Origin: Cellvibrionales bacterium UBA2034 | GTDB taxonomy: Bacteria; Pseudomonadota; Gammaproteobacteria; Pseudomonadales; UBA7239 | DNA length: 5,148 nt | Assembly: GCA_002333095.1 (NCBI GenBank) | Contig: DDBK01000017.1 | Coordinates: 415 to 5,562 of the forward strand | Direction of reading: 5' to 3' | Part shown: piece by piece, positions 1 through 5,148 of the stretch | How the letters are laid out: every line of letters starts with the position of its first letter | How positions within the stretch are numbered: the first letter of the stretch is position 1 | The notes under the pieces: model-generated | Told to the model about the DNA's origin: nothing | The model's input: the letters and a program-made list of their open reading frames with translations, nothing else | The model's database searches: none | Position numbers and translations under genes: made by a program

Positions 1-41
1 CCTTCTACACCGCGCATTGCCGGTTTTGTTTCGTCCGGCAT
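1..41 (-). CDS. possible 5' end of a leftward gene, cut by the window edge
   Basis: An ATG at 41-39 on the minus strand opens a frame of 13 full codons without a stop up to the window edge, reading MPDETKPAMRGVEG if the last partial codon GG is completed as glycine. It lies 21 bases after the phoH stop codon, a typical within-operon spacing. Only a weak Shine-Dalgarno-like TGGAA lies upstream. The fragment is too short to assign a family, and an open stretch of this length can occur by chance. It is listed because nothing else explains the end of the window; the product is unknown. Confidence 0.25.
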   Translation of the reverse strand, partial: MPDETKPAMRGVE

Positions 42-62
42 TGCAACGGTTCCAGACAATAC

Positions 63-893
63 TCATTCTACCGGTTCGTCGCAGTCTGGCTCATAGCAAT
101 CGAGAATATCGCGCACCAGACCACTGCGAACAATGTCACTGCGTTCAAACTCATGCACATAGACATTGCGCAACCCGGATAAACGCTCCACCGCATCGGC
201 CAGGCCATTCGGCCCGCGAATATCGCTTTGCTTCACATCGCCGTTCACCACGACCTGGCAATTTTCACCAATGCGCGTGAGGAACATTTTCATCTGCGCG
301 ATGGACGTATTTTGTGCCTCATCGAGAATCACAAAATTCTTGCTGCTGAATGTCTTGCCGCGCATGAAGGCAAGCGGTGCTGCAACAATACGGCCATGGC
401 GGATACAGTAATCCACCGTGCCTGCACCCAGCCGTTCGTTGAGAATATCGCGGAATGCTTCTATATAAACCGCAAATTTCTCATCCACTGCACCCGGTAA
501 AAACCCGAGTTGTTCCCCGGCTTCCACAGCAGGGCGCGTGAGGATAATCCGCTCGATTTGCCCTGCTTCCAGCGCTTCTGCCGCCAATGCCGCTGCACAA
601 TAACTCTTGCCCGTACCGGCAGGACCGATACCGAAAGTGAGACAGTGATTGCGGATAGCGGAGATGTAGCGTTGCTGGGCGGGTGTACGGGCCATCAATG
701 GCTGAAGAATGCGTTGAGCGGCGTAAGCGGTATCAAGATGTTGCTGGGCGGGATTTATTTCTACTACGTCTGCACTTCGTCGGTGCTTGCGGGGTTGTCG
801 TCGACCCTCTTGCCTCCTGCCCTCCCTGTAGGCTTTGTCCCCTGAATCTTTATGTGAGCTACTGTGATGCCTTGCGCCAGATTTCTTTGCCAT
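63..893 (-). CDS. phoH: PhoH-family P-loop ATPase with basic N-terminal tail
   Basis: This is a cytoplasmic ATPase of the PhoH family, 276 residues from the chosen ATG. Family members are related to superfamily 1 helicase-like ATPases, and E. coli PhoH is phosphate-starvation inducible; the physiological substrate is not settled. Visible motifs are Walker A GPAGTGKS (residues 90-97), the family motif TRPAVEAGEQLGFLPG (about 119-134), Walker B VILDEAQN (188-195) and VVVNGDVKQSDI (about 214-225). The first 40 residues are a low-complexity tail rich in Lys, Arg, His and Ser, unlike the compact YbeZ/PhoL type. The open frame extends to a GTG at 1019, but that codon is upstream of the predicted promoter and the DNA before 893 is AT-rich. 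The ATG at 893, giving MAKKSG, is therefore preferred; an ATG at 950 is a weaker alternative without a ribosome binding site. The symbol rests on family resemblance only. Confidence 0.92.
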   Translation of the reverse strand: MAKKSGARHHSSSHKDSGDKAYREGRRQEGRRQPRKHRRSADVVEINPAQQHLDTAYAAQRILQPLMARTPAQQRYISAIRNHCLTFGIGPAGTGKSYCAAALAAEALEAGQIERIILTRPAVEAGEQLGFLPGAVDEKFAVYIEAFRDILNERLGAGTVDYCIRHGRIVAAPLAFMRGKTFSSKNFVILDEAQNTSIAQMKMFLTRIGENCQVVVNGDVKQSDIRGPNGLADAVERLSGLRNVYVHEFERSDIVRSGLVRDILDCYEPDCDEPVE

Positions 894-900
894 GGATAAC

Positions 901-914
901 GAACCCCCCGGTTC
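901..914 (-). promoter_or_regulatory. G-rich ribosome binding site of phoH inside a small hairpin
   Basis: On the coding strand the sequence is GAACC-GGGG-GGTTC, a perfect 5-bp stem with a 4-base loop. Six consecutive G residues (909-904) end 10 bases before the ATG at 893. A G run can pair with the CCUCC of 16S rRNA through one G-U wobble, so this is the only credible Shine-Dalgarno sequence for that start. The stem covers two of the six G residues and leaves four in the loop, so access may be only partly reduced. The function is inferred. Confidence 0.4.
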
Positions 915-968
915 AGTTAAAAATGTCGTGAAAATCTTTTCATGTTGCATATTTTTTCTATTAGGCTT

Positions 969-997
969 ACTAGACTCCCTTGCTTGATTTATGTCAA
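969..997 (-). promoter_or_regulatory. sigma-70-type promoter of phoH
   Basis: A perfect -35 hexamer TTGACA (997-992, minus strand) is followed after exactly 17 bases by TCTAGT (974-969), which matches four of six positions of TATAAT including the first and last T. Transcription would start near 962, leaving a leader of about 70 bases before the ATG at 893. The surrounding DNA is AT-rich and noncoding. This promoter gives phoH its own transcription separate from the metallohydrolase gene upstream, and it argues against the GTG at 1019 as the start. Confidence 0.6.
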
Positions 998-1005
998 CAA
1001 CAATT

Positions 1006-1021
1006 TTGTGCGGATGCACAA
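1006..1021. terminator. short hairpin after the metallohydrolase gene, possible weak terminator
   Basis: The inverted repeat TTGTGC-GGAT-GCACAA forms a 6-bp stem with a 4-base loop, 18 bases past the stop of the metallohydrolase gene. Read leftward, it is followed by AATTGTTGTT, only moderately U-rich. Read rightward, it is followed by ATTTTTT, but no rightward gene ends here. The stem is short and only half GC, so termination would be weak at best. Confidence 0.25.
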
Positions 1022-1039
1022 TTTTTTCAGCGCCCTTAT

Positions 1040-2122
1040 TTATTCGTGCTGAACATCGCCGGATGACGGGCTCACCGCCAACGCCTGATAACGCTGCACG
1101 CCATCAGCGCCTAGAGATTGTATGACTGCACCGCGCGACAATAACAAGTGCAAGTGCGCCAGGCACTCACCCATGGCCATCATCAATTGCTCATTGTGCA
1201 ACTCGCGATGGAACAATGCGGGCAATAATTCATAGGCCGTTTTGGGTGCCACCAATTCAATTTCCAGACCTGCCAGTTGCTGCTCATGGTGTGCCAGCAA
1301 CTCCCGGAGCCTGGTGTGCAGCCCGAAAAATGGCGCGTTGTGGGCAGGGCATACCAATGCATCATCCGGCAATTCCAGCATGCGCTGTAATGACTGCATC
1401 CACTCCTGTAGCGGATTGGCATCCGGCTCGGTACTGGTGACGCTCACATTCGATGTGATCTGCGGCAACACCTGGTCGCCGGAGATCAGGATGTTCAGCG
1501 CGGCGTTATACAGGCAGGCGTGTTCCGGCGAATGCCCACGCCCGATAATCACCTGCCAGCGCTGGTCACCCAGTGTGAGAATCCGCCCGTCCTGCAAGCG
1601 CTTGAAGCTGCGTGGCAACGGCTCGACGATACTGCCAAACCCCGCCGTGCCCTTGCGCATTTTCTCCACGTATTCCCGTGGCATGCCGGTGCGCACAGCA
1701 TAGGTGTCGTGCTGCCATTCTTCAGGGATATCCTGCGCCGGAGCGGTGTAGGCGCGGGCAGTGAAGTACTCGCTGGCGGTCATATAGAACGGCACGTTCC
1801 AGTGGCCGACCAGCCAGCCAGCCTGTCCGATATGGTCCGGGTGCATGTGGGTGGATAACACCGCATTGATGGGCTTGCCTTCCAGCTCCGTTTCAAACAC
1901 CTGCTGCCATAACTGGCGGGTAATCCCGCCTTTCATCCCGCAATCGACCACCATCCAGCCATCACCATTGGCGAGCAGGTAGAGATTGATATGGTCCAGC
2001 GCCAACGGCAGCGGCAGCGGCATGCGCAACCATTTCACGCCCGGTGCGACGGTGACGGTTTTACCCCCTTCAGGCACATCATCCATCAGGTAACGCATAG
2101 GGGAGGTGAGACCTTGTTTCAT
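1040..2122 (-). CDS. MBL-fold metallohydrolase with C-terminal helical (winged-helix-like) domain
   Basis: This is a 360-residue metallo-beta-lactamase-fold hydrolase with a complete two-metal site: HMHPDH (92-97), GHSPEH (196-201, metal-binding His197), SGD (214-216, bridging Asp216) and CPAH (258-261, His261). From about residue 265 the chain changes to a helical region (TRLRELLAHHEQQLAGLE and onward), as in LACTB2-like enzymes that carry a small winged-helix domain after the catalytic domain. There is no signal peptide, so it is probably cytoplasmic. Members of this branch act on thioesters, lactones or nucleic acids, and the substrate cannot be read from sequence. The start is supported by AGGAGC eight bases upstream. 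It is divergent from the flavin reductase / CoA ligase group, which makes an acyl-CoA thioesterase or related role attractive, but that is inference from position only. Confidence 0.92.
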   Translation of the reverse strand: MKQGLTSPMRYLMDDVPEGGKTVTVAPGVKWLRMPLPLPLALDHINLYLLANGDGWMVVDCGMKGGITRQLWQQVFETELEGKPINAVLSTHMHPDHIGQAGWLVGHWNVPFYMTASEYFTARAYTAPAQDIPEEWQHDTYAVRTGMPREYVEKMRKGTAGFGSIVEPLPRSFKRLQDGRILTLGDQRWQVIIGRGHSPEHACLYNAALNILISGDQVLPQITSNVSVTSTEPDANPLQEWMQSLQRMLELPDDALVCPAHNAPFFGLHTRLRELLAHHEQQLAGLEIELVAPKTAYELLPALFHRELHNEQLMMAMGECLAHLHLLLSRGAVIQSLGADGVQRYQALAVSPSSGDVQHE

Positions 2123-2130
2123 GCGGGGCA

Positions 2131-2136
2131 GCTCCT
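2131..2136 (-). promoter_or_regulatory. ribosome binding site of the MBL hydrolase gene
   Basis: AGGAGC on the minus strand lies eight bases before the ATG at 2122. It is the strongest Shine-Dalgarno match of the leftward genes and settles that start against the internal Met9. Confidence 0.7.
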
Positions 2137-2189
2137 GTTCATTCCAGTCATTGTGACCGCCACCCGGCGCGCTGGCTGCCTGTATGTCT

Positions 2190-2198
2190 ACTTATAGT
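2190..2198. promoter_or_regulatory. shared -10-like box in the divergent intergenic region
   Basis: ACTTATAGT contains TATAGT rightward (2193-2198) and TATAAG leftward (2196-2191). Each matches five of six positions of the sigma-70 -10 consensus. The box sits in the 127-base gap between the metallohydrolase gene and the flavin reductase gene, about 50 bases before the rightward start and about 70 before the leftward start. Neither direction has a good -35 hexamer at 16-18 bases, so a promoter here would be weak or activator-dependent. No clear operator palindrome was seen in the rest of the gap. Confidence 0.35.
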
Positions 2199-2249
2199 CG
2201 GCTCCCGCAGGTATCATGGCGACCCTGTTTCCACACGACGTAAACTGGC

Positions 2250-2726
2250 ATGACACTGCTGGATCACCCATCGACAGCCCTGCGGACCGGTATGCGCCGG
2301 CTCGCCGCCATCGATAGCAGTGGGCAGCGCCACGCCATGACGGCTACCGCTGTCACCTCGGTATCCGACGACCCTGCTTCCCTGCTGGTATGCGTGAACC
2401 GCCACACCACTTTGCACGATATCCTTGCCCAGGGGCGTCGCTTCGCAGTGAATGTGTTATCGGCAGACCAGGCCGATATCTCCATACTCTGCGCCAGCGG
2501 TGAATCCGGCGAATCACGGTTTGCGCAAGGCAACTGGGGCGATGCCAATGGCTTGCCGTATTTGCGCGATGCCCAGACTGTTTTCTTTTGCAATACCGCG
2601 CGCCAGCTGACACATGGCACCCATCTGATTGCCATCGGTGAAGTGGATAAAGCACTGGTGTCGGATAATGCCGTCAATCCACTGCTCTATGCGGACGGCC
2701 AGTACAGACGTTTGAACGAGGAATAA
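2250..2726 (+). CDS. HpaC-like flavin reductase (FMN-binding split barrel)
   Basis: This 158-residue protein has the flavin reductase-like domain. Enzymes of this family use NAD(P)H to reduce free FMN or FAD and pass it to a partner flavin-dependent monooxygenase (HpaC, HsaB and NtaB types). Typical segments are MTATAVTSVSDDPASLLVCVNR (residues 30-51), FAVNVL (65-70), GTHLIAIGEV (123-132) and NPLLYADGQYRRL (143-155). Recalled HpaC-type sequences carry about six more residues, the first core strand, between MRRLA (15-19) and the DSSGQ segment (22-26); that strand seems absent here. An in-frame TAA at 2241 makes the ATG at 2250 the first possible start, although no good Shine-Dalgarno sequence precedes it. 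It is the first gene of a tight rightward group, ending six bases before the CoA ligase. No monooxygenase partner lies in the window. The family is secure, the physiological partner unknown. Confidence 0.88.
   Translation: MTLLDHPSTALRTGMRRLAAIDSSGQRHAMTATAVTSVSDDPASLLVCVNRHTTLHDILAQGRRFAVNVLSADQADISILCASGESGESRFAQGNWGDANGLPYLRDAQTVFFCNTARQLTHGTHLIAIGEVDKALVSDNAVNPLLYADGQYRRLNEE
2718..2723 (+). promoter_or_regulatory. ribosome binding site of the acyl-CoA ligase inside the preceding gene
   Basis: GAGGAA is formed by the last two codons (Glu-Glu) of the flavin reductase gene and lies nine bases before the ATG at 2733. Together with the six-base gap between the genes, it supports cotranscription and probably translational coupling. 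Confidence 0.7.
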
Positions 2727-2732
2727 TTTCGC

Positions 2733-4304
2733 ATGCACTTTTCCCAACTGACTATTCCACAACTGGTGCAACAGGCGGCGCAACAATTTGCCACGCGCAG
2801 CGCGATAGAAGACGGCGATATTCGCCTGACTTATGCGCAGCTGGATGAACAACGCGTGCAAGCAGCCAAGTCATTTATCGCGGCTGGCATCCAGCACGGT
2901 GACCGTATTGCAGTGTGGGCGCCGAATATAGCCGAGTGGATTATTGCCTCCATTGGCTTGCAATCTGTTGGCGCGATTCTTGTGCCCATCAATACACGTA
3001 TGAAAGGCGCAGAAGCCGGTTATGTATTGCGCGCCAGCGGCGCAAAATTACTGCTGACCGTTTCCGGTTTTCTTGATCTCGATTATCCGGCGATGCTGAA
3101 AAACGAATCACTGCCGGATGTACAACAGATGATTTGTCTGCGCGGGCAATCCGACCTGTGCATCAGCTGGTCTGACTTCCTTGCAAAAGGCAAGAATATT
3201 CCTGATGCAGATGTTGCTGTGCGCACTGCACAAGTCAAACCGGCTGATGTATCCGACCTGATTTTCACATCGGGCACCACCGGCAACCCCAAGGGTGTAA
3301 AAACCGGCCACGGACAAAACATCAAAGTATTTGCCGTATGGTCTGAACTGGTTGGCCTCACCGAAAATGATCGCTACCTGATCGTGAATCCGTTTTTCCA
3401 TTCTTTCGGTTACAAGGCCGGCTGGTTAGCATGCCTGATTCGGGGCACTGCCATTTTACCGATGGCGGTATTTGATGCTGCAAAAATTCTCGAACGCATC
3501 GGCACAGATAAAATTTCCGTATTACCGGGACCGCCGACACTGTATCAAACCATTCTCGCGTTCCCGAATCTGAAAGATTACGACATCAGCAATTTGCGTC
3601 TGGCTGTTACCGGCGCAGCGGCAATTCCTGTGTCGCTCATTCACCAGATGCGCAACGAGATGGGTTTCAAAACTGTGCTCACCGCGTATGGTCTCACCGA
3701 AAGTTGCGGCGTAGTCAGCATGTGCCGAGACGGGGACGATGCAGAAATTATCGCCACCACCTCAGGCCGCGCGATTCCAGATGTGGAAGTGCGCTGCATC
3801 AATGAAGACGGAAAAGAAGTGGCGCGCGGCGAACCGGGCGAAATTGTGGTGCGCGGTTACAACGTGATGCAGGGTTATTTCAACAATGATGAAGAAACAG
3901 CCAAGGCGATTGATAAAGATGGCTGGATGCACACTGGTGATATCGGCGTGATGGACGCCAACGGCTACCTGAAAATTACCGACCGCATGAAAGACATGTT
4001 TATCGTCGGCGGCTTCAATTGTTACCCGGCAGAAATTGAAAACATGCTCTCCACCTGTGAAGGCGTTGCACAATCTGCCGTCATCGGGATTCCCGACGAG
4101 CGCATGGGTGAAGTCGCGATGGCCTACATCGTGGCTAAAGCCGGTAGCGATCTGACGGCAGAAAAAGTCGTGGCGTGGTGCAAACAGAATATGGCGAACT
4201 ATAAAGTGCCGCGGCGCGTGGAAATTATTGACGCATTCCCGCTGAATGCCACGGGCAAGGTGATGAAGTTTGTGTTGCGTGATCGTGCATTGGGCAAAGC
4301 CTGA
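2733..4304 (+). CDS. FadD3-type acyl-CoA synthetase (AMP-forming)
   Basis: This full-length 523-residue ANL-superfamily enzyme activates a carboxylic acid to its acyl-CoA through an acyl-AMP intermediate. All core motifs are present: the P-loop FTSGTTGNPKG (178-188), YGLTE (319-323), TGD (401-403), the hinge region DRMKDMFIVGG (417-427) and the catalytic Lys509 in NATGKV (505-510). NPFFHSFGYKAG, VLPGPPTLYQ and LTAYGLTE closely resemble mycobacterial FadD3 as I recall it. FadD3 makes the CoA thioester of the methyl-dioxo-octahydroindenyl propanoate (HIP) left after steroid rings A and B are removed. The substrate here is inferred from that likeness; another cyclic or medium-chain acid is possible. 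No signal peptide or membrane segment is seen, so it is cytoplasmic. The start is fixed by GAGGAA nine bases upstream. It is the second gene of the rightward group. Confidence 0.92.
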   Translation: MHFSQLTIPQLVQQAAQQFATRSAIEDGDIRLTYAQLDEQRVQAAKSFIAAGIQHGDRIAVWAPNIAEWIIASIGLQSVGAILVPINTRMKGAEAGYVLRASGAKLLLTVSGFLDLDYPAMLKNESLPDVQQMICLRGQSDLCISWSDFLAKGKNIPDADVAVRTAQVKPADVSDLIFTSGTTGNPKGVKTGHGQNIKVFAVWSELVGLTENDRYLIVNPFFHSFGYKAGWLACLIRGTAILPMAVFDAAKILERIGTDKISVLPGPPTLYQTILAFPNLKDYDISNLRLAVTGAAAIPVSLIHQMRNEMGFKTVLTAYGLTESCGVVSMCRDGDDAEIIATTSGRAIPDVEVRCINEDGKEVARGEPGEIVVRGYNVMQGYFNNDEETAKAIDKDGWMHTGDIGVMDANGYLKITDRMKDMFIVGGFNCYPAEIENMLSTCEGVAQSAVIGIPDERMGEVAMAYIVAKAGSDLTAEKVVAWCKQNMANYKVPRRVEIIDAFPLNATGKVMKFVLRDRALGKA

Positions 4305-4328
4305 CATTCAATTAAGGTTAATACTCAC

Positions 4329-4778
4329 ATGGCCATTACACGCATCAGCAATACGCCACGCATGACAACGGCTAAATGGATTGGCCTGGGTTTGCTCGCG
4401 TTATTTTTTATTGGCGGCGGCATCGCCCATTTTATGTACACCGATGACTTCGCATCGATAGTGCCACCATGGATGCCATATCCGCGCGAAACGGTCCTGG
4501 CCACCGGCGTGCTGGAACTGGTGTTTGCAGTGTTGCTGTTTGTGCCTGCTGCACGCCAGCGTACTGGCTTGTGGATTGCCGTTTATTGTCTGGCTGTGTT
4601 ACCCGCGAATATTTATATGCTGCAACACAATATTCCGATGTTTGGCTATCAGGCGTCGCCCGCGATTTTGTATTTGCGTCTGGTGTTGCAAGCTGGCGTG
4701 ATTGCACTGGCTATCTGGAGCACGAATGCGCAACAGCACCTGGTGCGTTATGGATTGTCGGGGTTGTTCAGGGGGTAG
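4329..4778 (+). CDS. DoxX-family small integral membrane protein
   Basis: This 149-residue protein has four predicted membrane segments at about 16-35, 55-74, 80-99 and 112-130. The pattern is that of the DoxX family: GGGIAHF (29-35) in the first helix, IVPPWMPYP (44-52) in the following loop, LPANIYM (91-97) at the end of the third helix and LRLVLQ (116-121) in the fourth. Its biochemical role is not established; family members have been linked to quinone or thiol redox chemistry at the inner membrane. It starts 24 bases after the CoA ligase stop, with AAGG 11 bases before the ATG, a weak site. Met12 is an alternative start without a better site. It is probably the last gene of the rightward group. 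Its stop TAG lies inside the end of the convergent znuA gene. Confidence 0.85.
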   Translation: MAITRISNTPRMTTAKWIGLGLLALFFIGGGIAHFMYTDDFASIVPPWMPYPRETVLATGVLELVFAVLLFVPAARQRTGLWIAVYCLAVLPANIYMLQHNIPMFGYQASPAILYLRLVLQAGVIALAIWSTNAQQHLVRYGLSGLFRG

Positions 4779-5148
4779 GGGATTGCGGCTGGTTCGATTG
4801 CAAACAAGCCGCCATCTTTCCAGTCAAATCGCGCATAAACTGCATATAAGCATTTACACCAGCTGGCACGTTTTCACCCAGCGGATCCAGCTCCACCATT
4901 TTTACTTTGCTTGCCGCGCTGCCTAGCCAACTGTTTACTGCATCACGCCCGTGTTCCGGTTCATAAAATAAACACGCCACTTCTCCGCTGTTTAACAAGG
5001 CCAGCAACCCAGCGCGTTCACGTGCGCCGGCCGGGATGCTTTCGTGATGCCACACCGCTGCGCGCTGGTTCAGGTGGTAGCGCTGCACGATGCGCTGGTA
5101 GCCGTCGTGGTACACCACAAAACCCACTTGTGATAATGGGCTGAATTG
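4768..5148 (-). CDS. znuA: zinc ABC transporter substrate-binding protein ZnuA, C-terminal part
   Basis: The last 126 codons of a leftward gene enter from the right edge; the N-terminus and signal peptide are outside the window. The frame stays open to base 5148, so a GTG at 5127 is an internal Val codon, not the start. ZnuA binds Zn(II) in the periplasm and delivers it to the ZnuB permease and ZnuC ATPase. Recognisable features are FVVYHDGY with the zinc-ligand His (codon 5109-5107), ACLFYEPEHG, the LDPLG motif and two Cys, in ACLF and AACLQ, that match the C-terminal disulfide pair of E. coli ZnuA. The C-terminal extension after that Cys is short and Pro/Gln-rich. Zur regulation is usual for this family, but the promoter is not visible here. 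Its 3' end overlaps the DoxX gene by 11 bases. Confidence 0.9.
   Translation of the reverse strand, partial: QFSPLSQVGFVVYHDGYQRIVQRYHLNQRAAVWHHESIPAGARERAGLLALLNSGEVACLFYEPEHGRDAVNSWLGSAASKVKMVELDPLGENVPAGVNAYMQFMRDLTGKMAACLQSNQPQSPTP

Noticed and set aside
10..42. CCGG-flanked inverted repeat after phoH as a terminator
   Set aside because: The stem is only four base pairs with a long loop and no T tract, and the stretch may be the start of another gene.
894..1019. N-terminal extension of PhoH from a GTG start at 1019
   Set aside because: The extension crosses a perfect -35 and a 17-base-spaced -10, is AT-rich, lacks a ribosome binding site at the GTG and has no family resemblance.
1242..1703. 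153-codon open frame antisense to the metallohydrolase gene
   Set aside because: It is fully covered by a gene with all catalytic motifs; its Ser/Cys/Arg-rich translation looks like a shadow frame.
2265..2292. PSTALRTG-like stretch resembling peptides encoded by dispersed intergenic repeats
   Set aside because: The DNA differs from the usual repeat at several bases, and ALRTGMRRLA fits the native start of the flavin reductase domain.
2216..2317. Short rightward frame from an ATG at 2216, possibly an upstream peptide
   Set aside because: It is in a different frame from the reductase, stops within its first codons (TAG at 2315) and has no family features; nothing beyond chance supports it.
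3762..4307. 181-codon open frame antisense to the CoA ligase
   Set aside because: It lies fully inside the ligase gene, its His- and Phe-rich translation resembles no family, and it is explained by the codon use of the sense gene.
1..5148. CRISPR array, insertion sequence, toxin-antitoxin pair, defence genes or tRNA
   Set aside because: No regularly spaced repeats, transposase or terminal inverted repeats, small overlapping toxin-type genes, defence domains or cloverleaf structures were seen on either strand.

Overview
The window looks like chromosomal DNA of a Gram-negative bacterium, most likely a gammaproteobacterium. The signs are moderate GC with AT-richer intergenic DNA, a periplasmic ZnuA-type zinc-binding protein, an E. 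coli PhoH-like ATPase and compact gene packing. A cellvibrionalean or spongiibacteral-type marine or environmental lineage would fit, but that is a guess from protein flavour only. There are no rRNA or tRNA genes, insertion sequences, CRISPR arrays or phage genes.

Layout from left to right. Positions 1-62 hold the end of a transcription unit and possibly the first codons of another leftward gene (low confidence). A leftward PhoH-family ATPase (63-893) has its own good sigma-70-type promoter (969-997). A leftward MBL-fold metallohydrolase with a C-terminal helical domain follows (1040-2122). A 127-base divergent intergenic region (2123-2249) has a shared -10-like box. A compact rightward group then follows: an HpaC-like flavin reductase (2250-2726), a FadD3-type acyl-CoA synthetase (2733-4304) and a small DoxX-family membrane protein (4329-4778). 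The 3' end of znuA enters leftward from the right edge (4768-5148), and its last codons overlap those of the DoxX gene.

The metabolic core is the divergent cluster MBL hydrolase / flavin reductase / FadD3-like ligase / DoxX. A CoA ligase resembling the one that activates the CD-ring propionate of steroids, beside a flavin reductase of the kind that feeds two-component monooxygenases, suggests catabolism of a cyclic or steroid-like carboxylic acid. No oxygenase, thiolase or hydratase lies in the window, so the substrate is inferred, not shown. phoH and znuA are housekeeping or stress-type flanks (phosphate-starvation family; zinc uptake).

No clearly new biological system was found. The best leads are a flavin reductase that seems to lack one core beta strand, a phoH leader with a hairpin on its G-rich ribosome binding site, and a degenerate Pho-box-like element over its -35.
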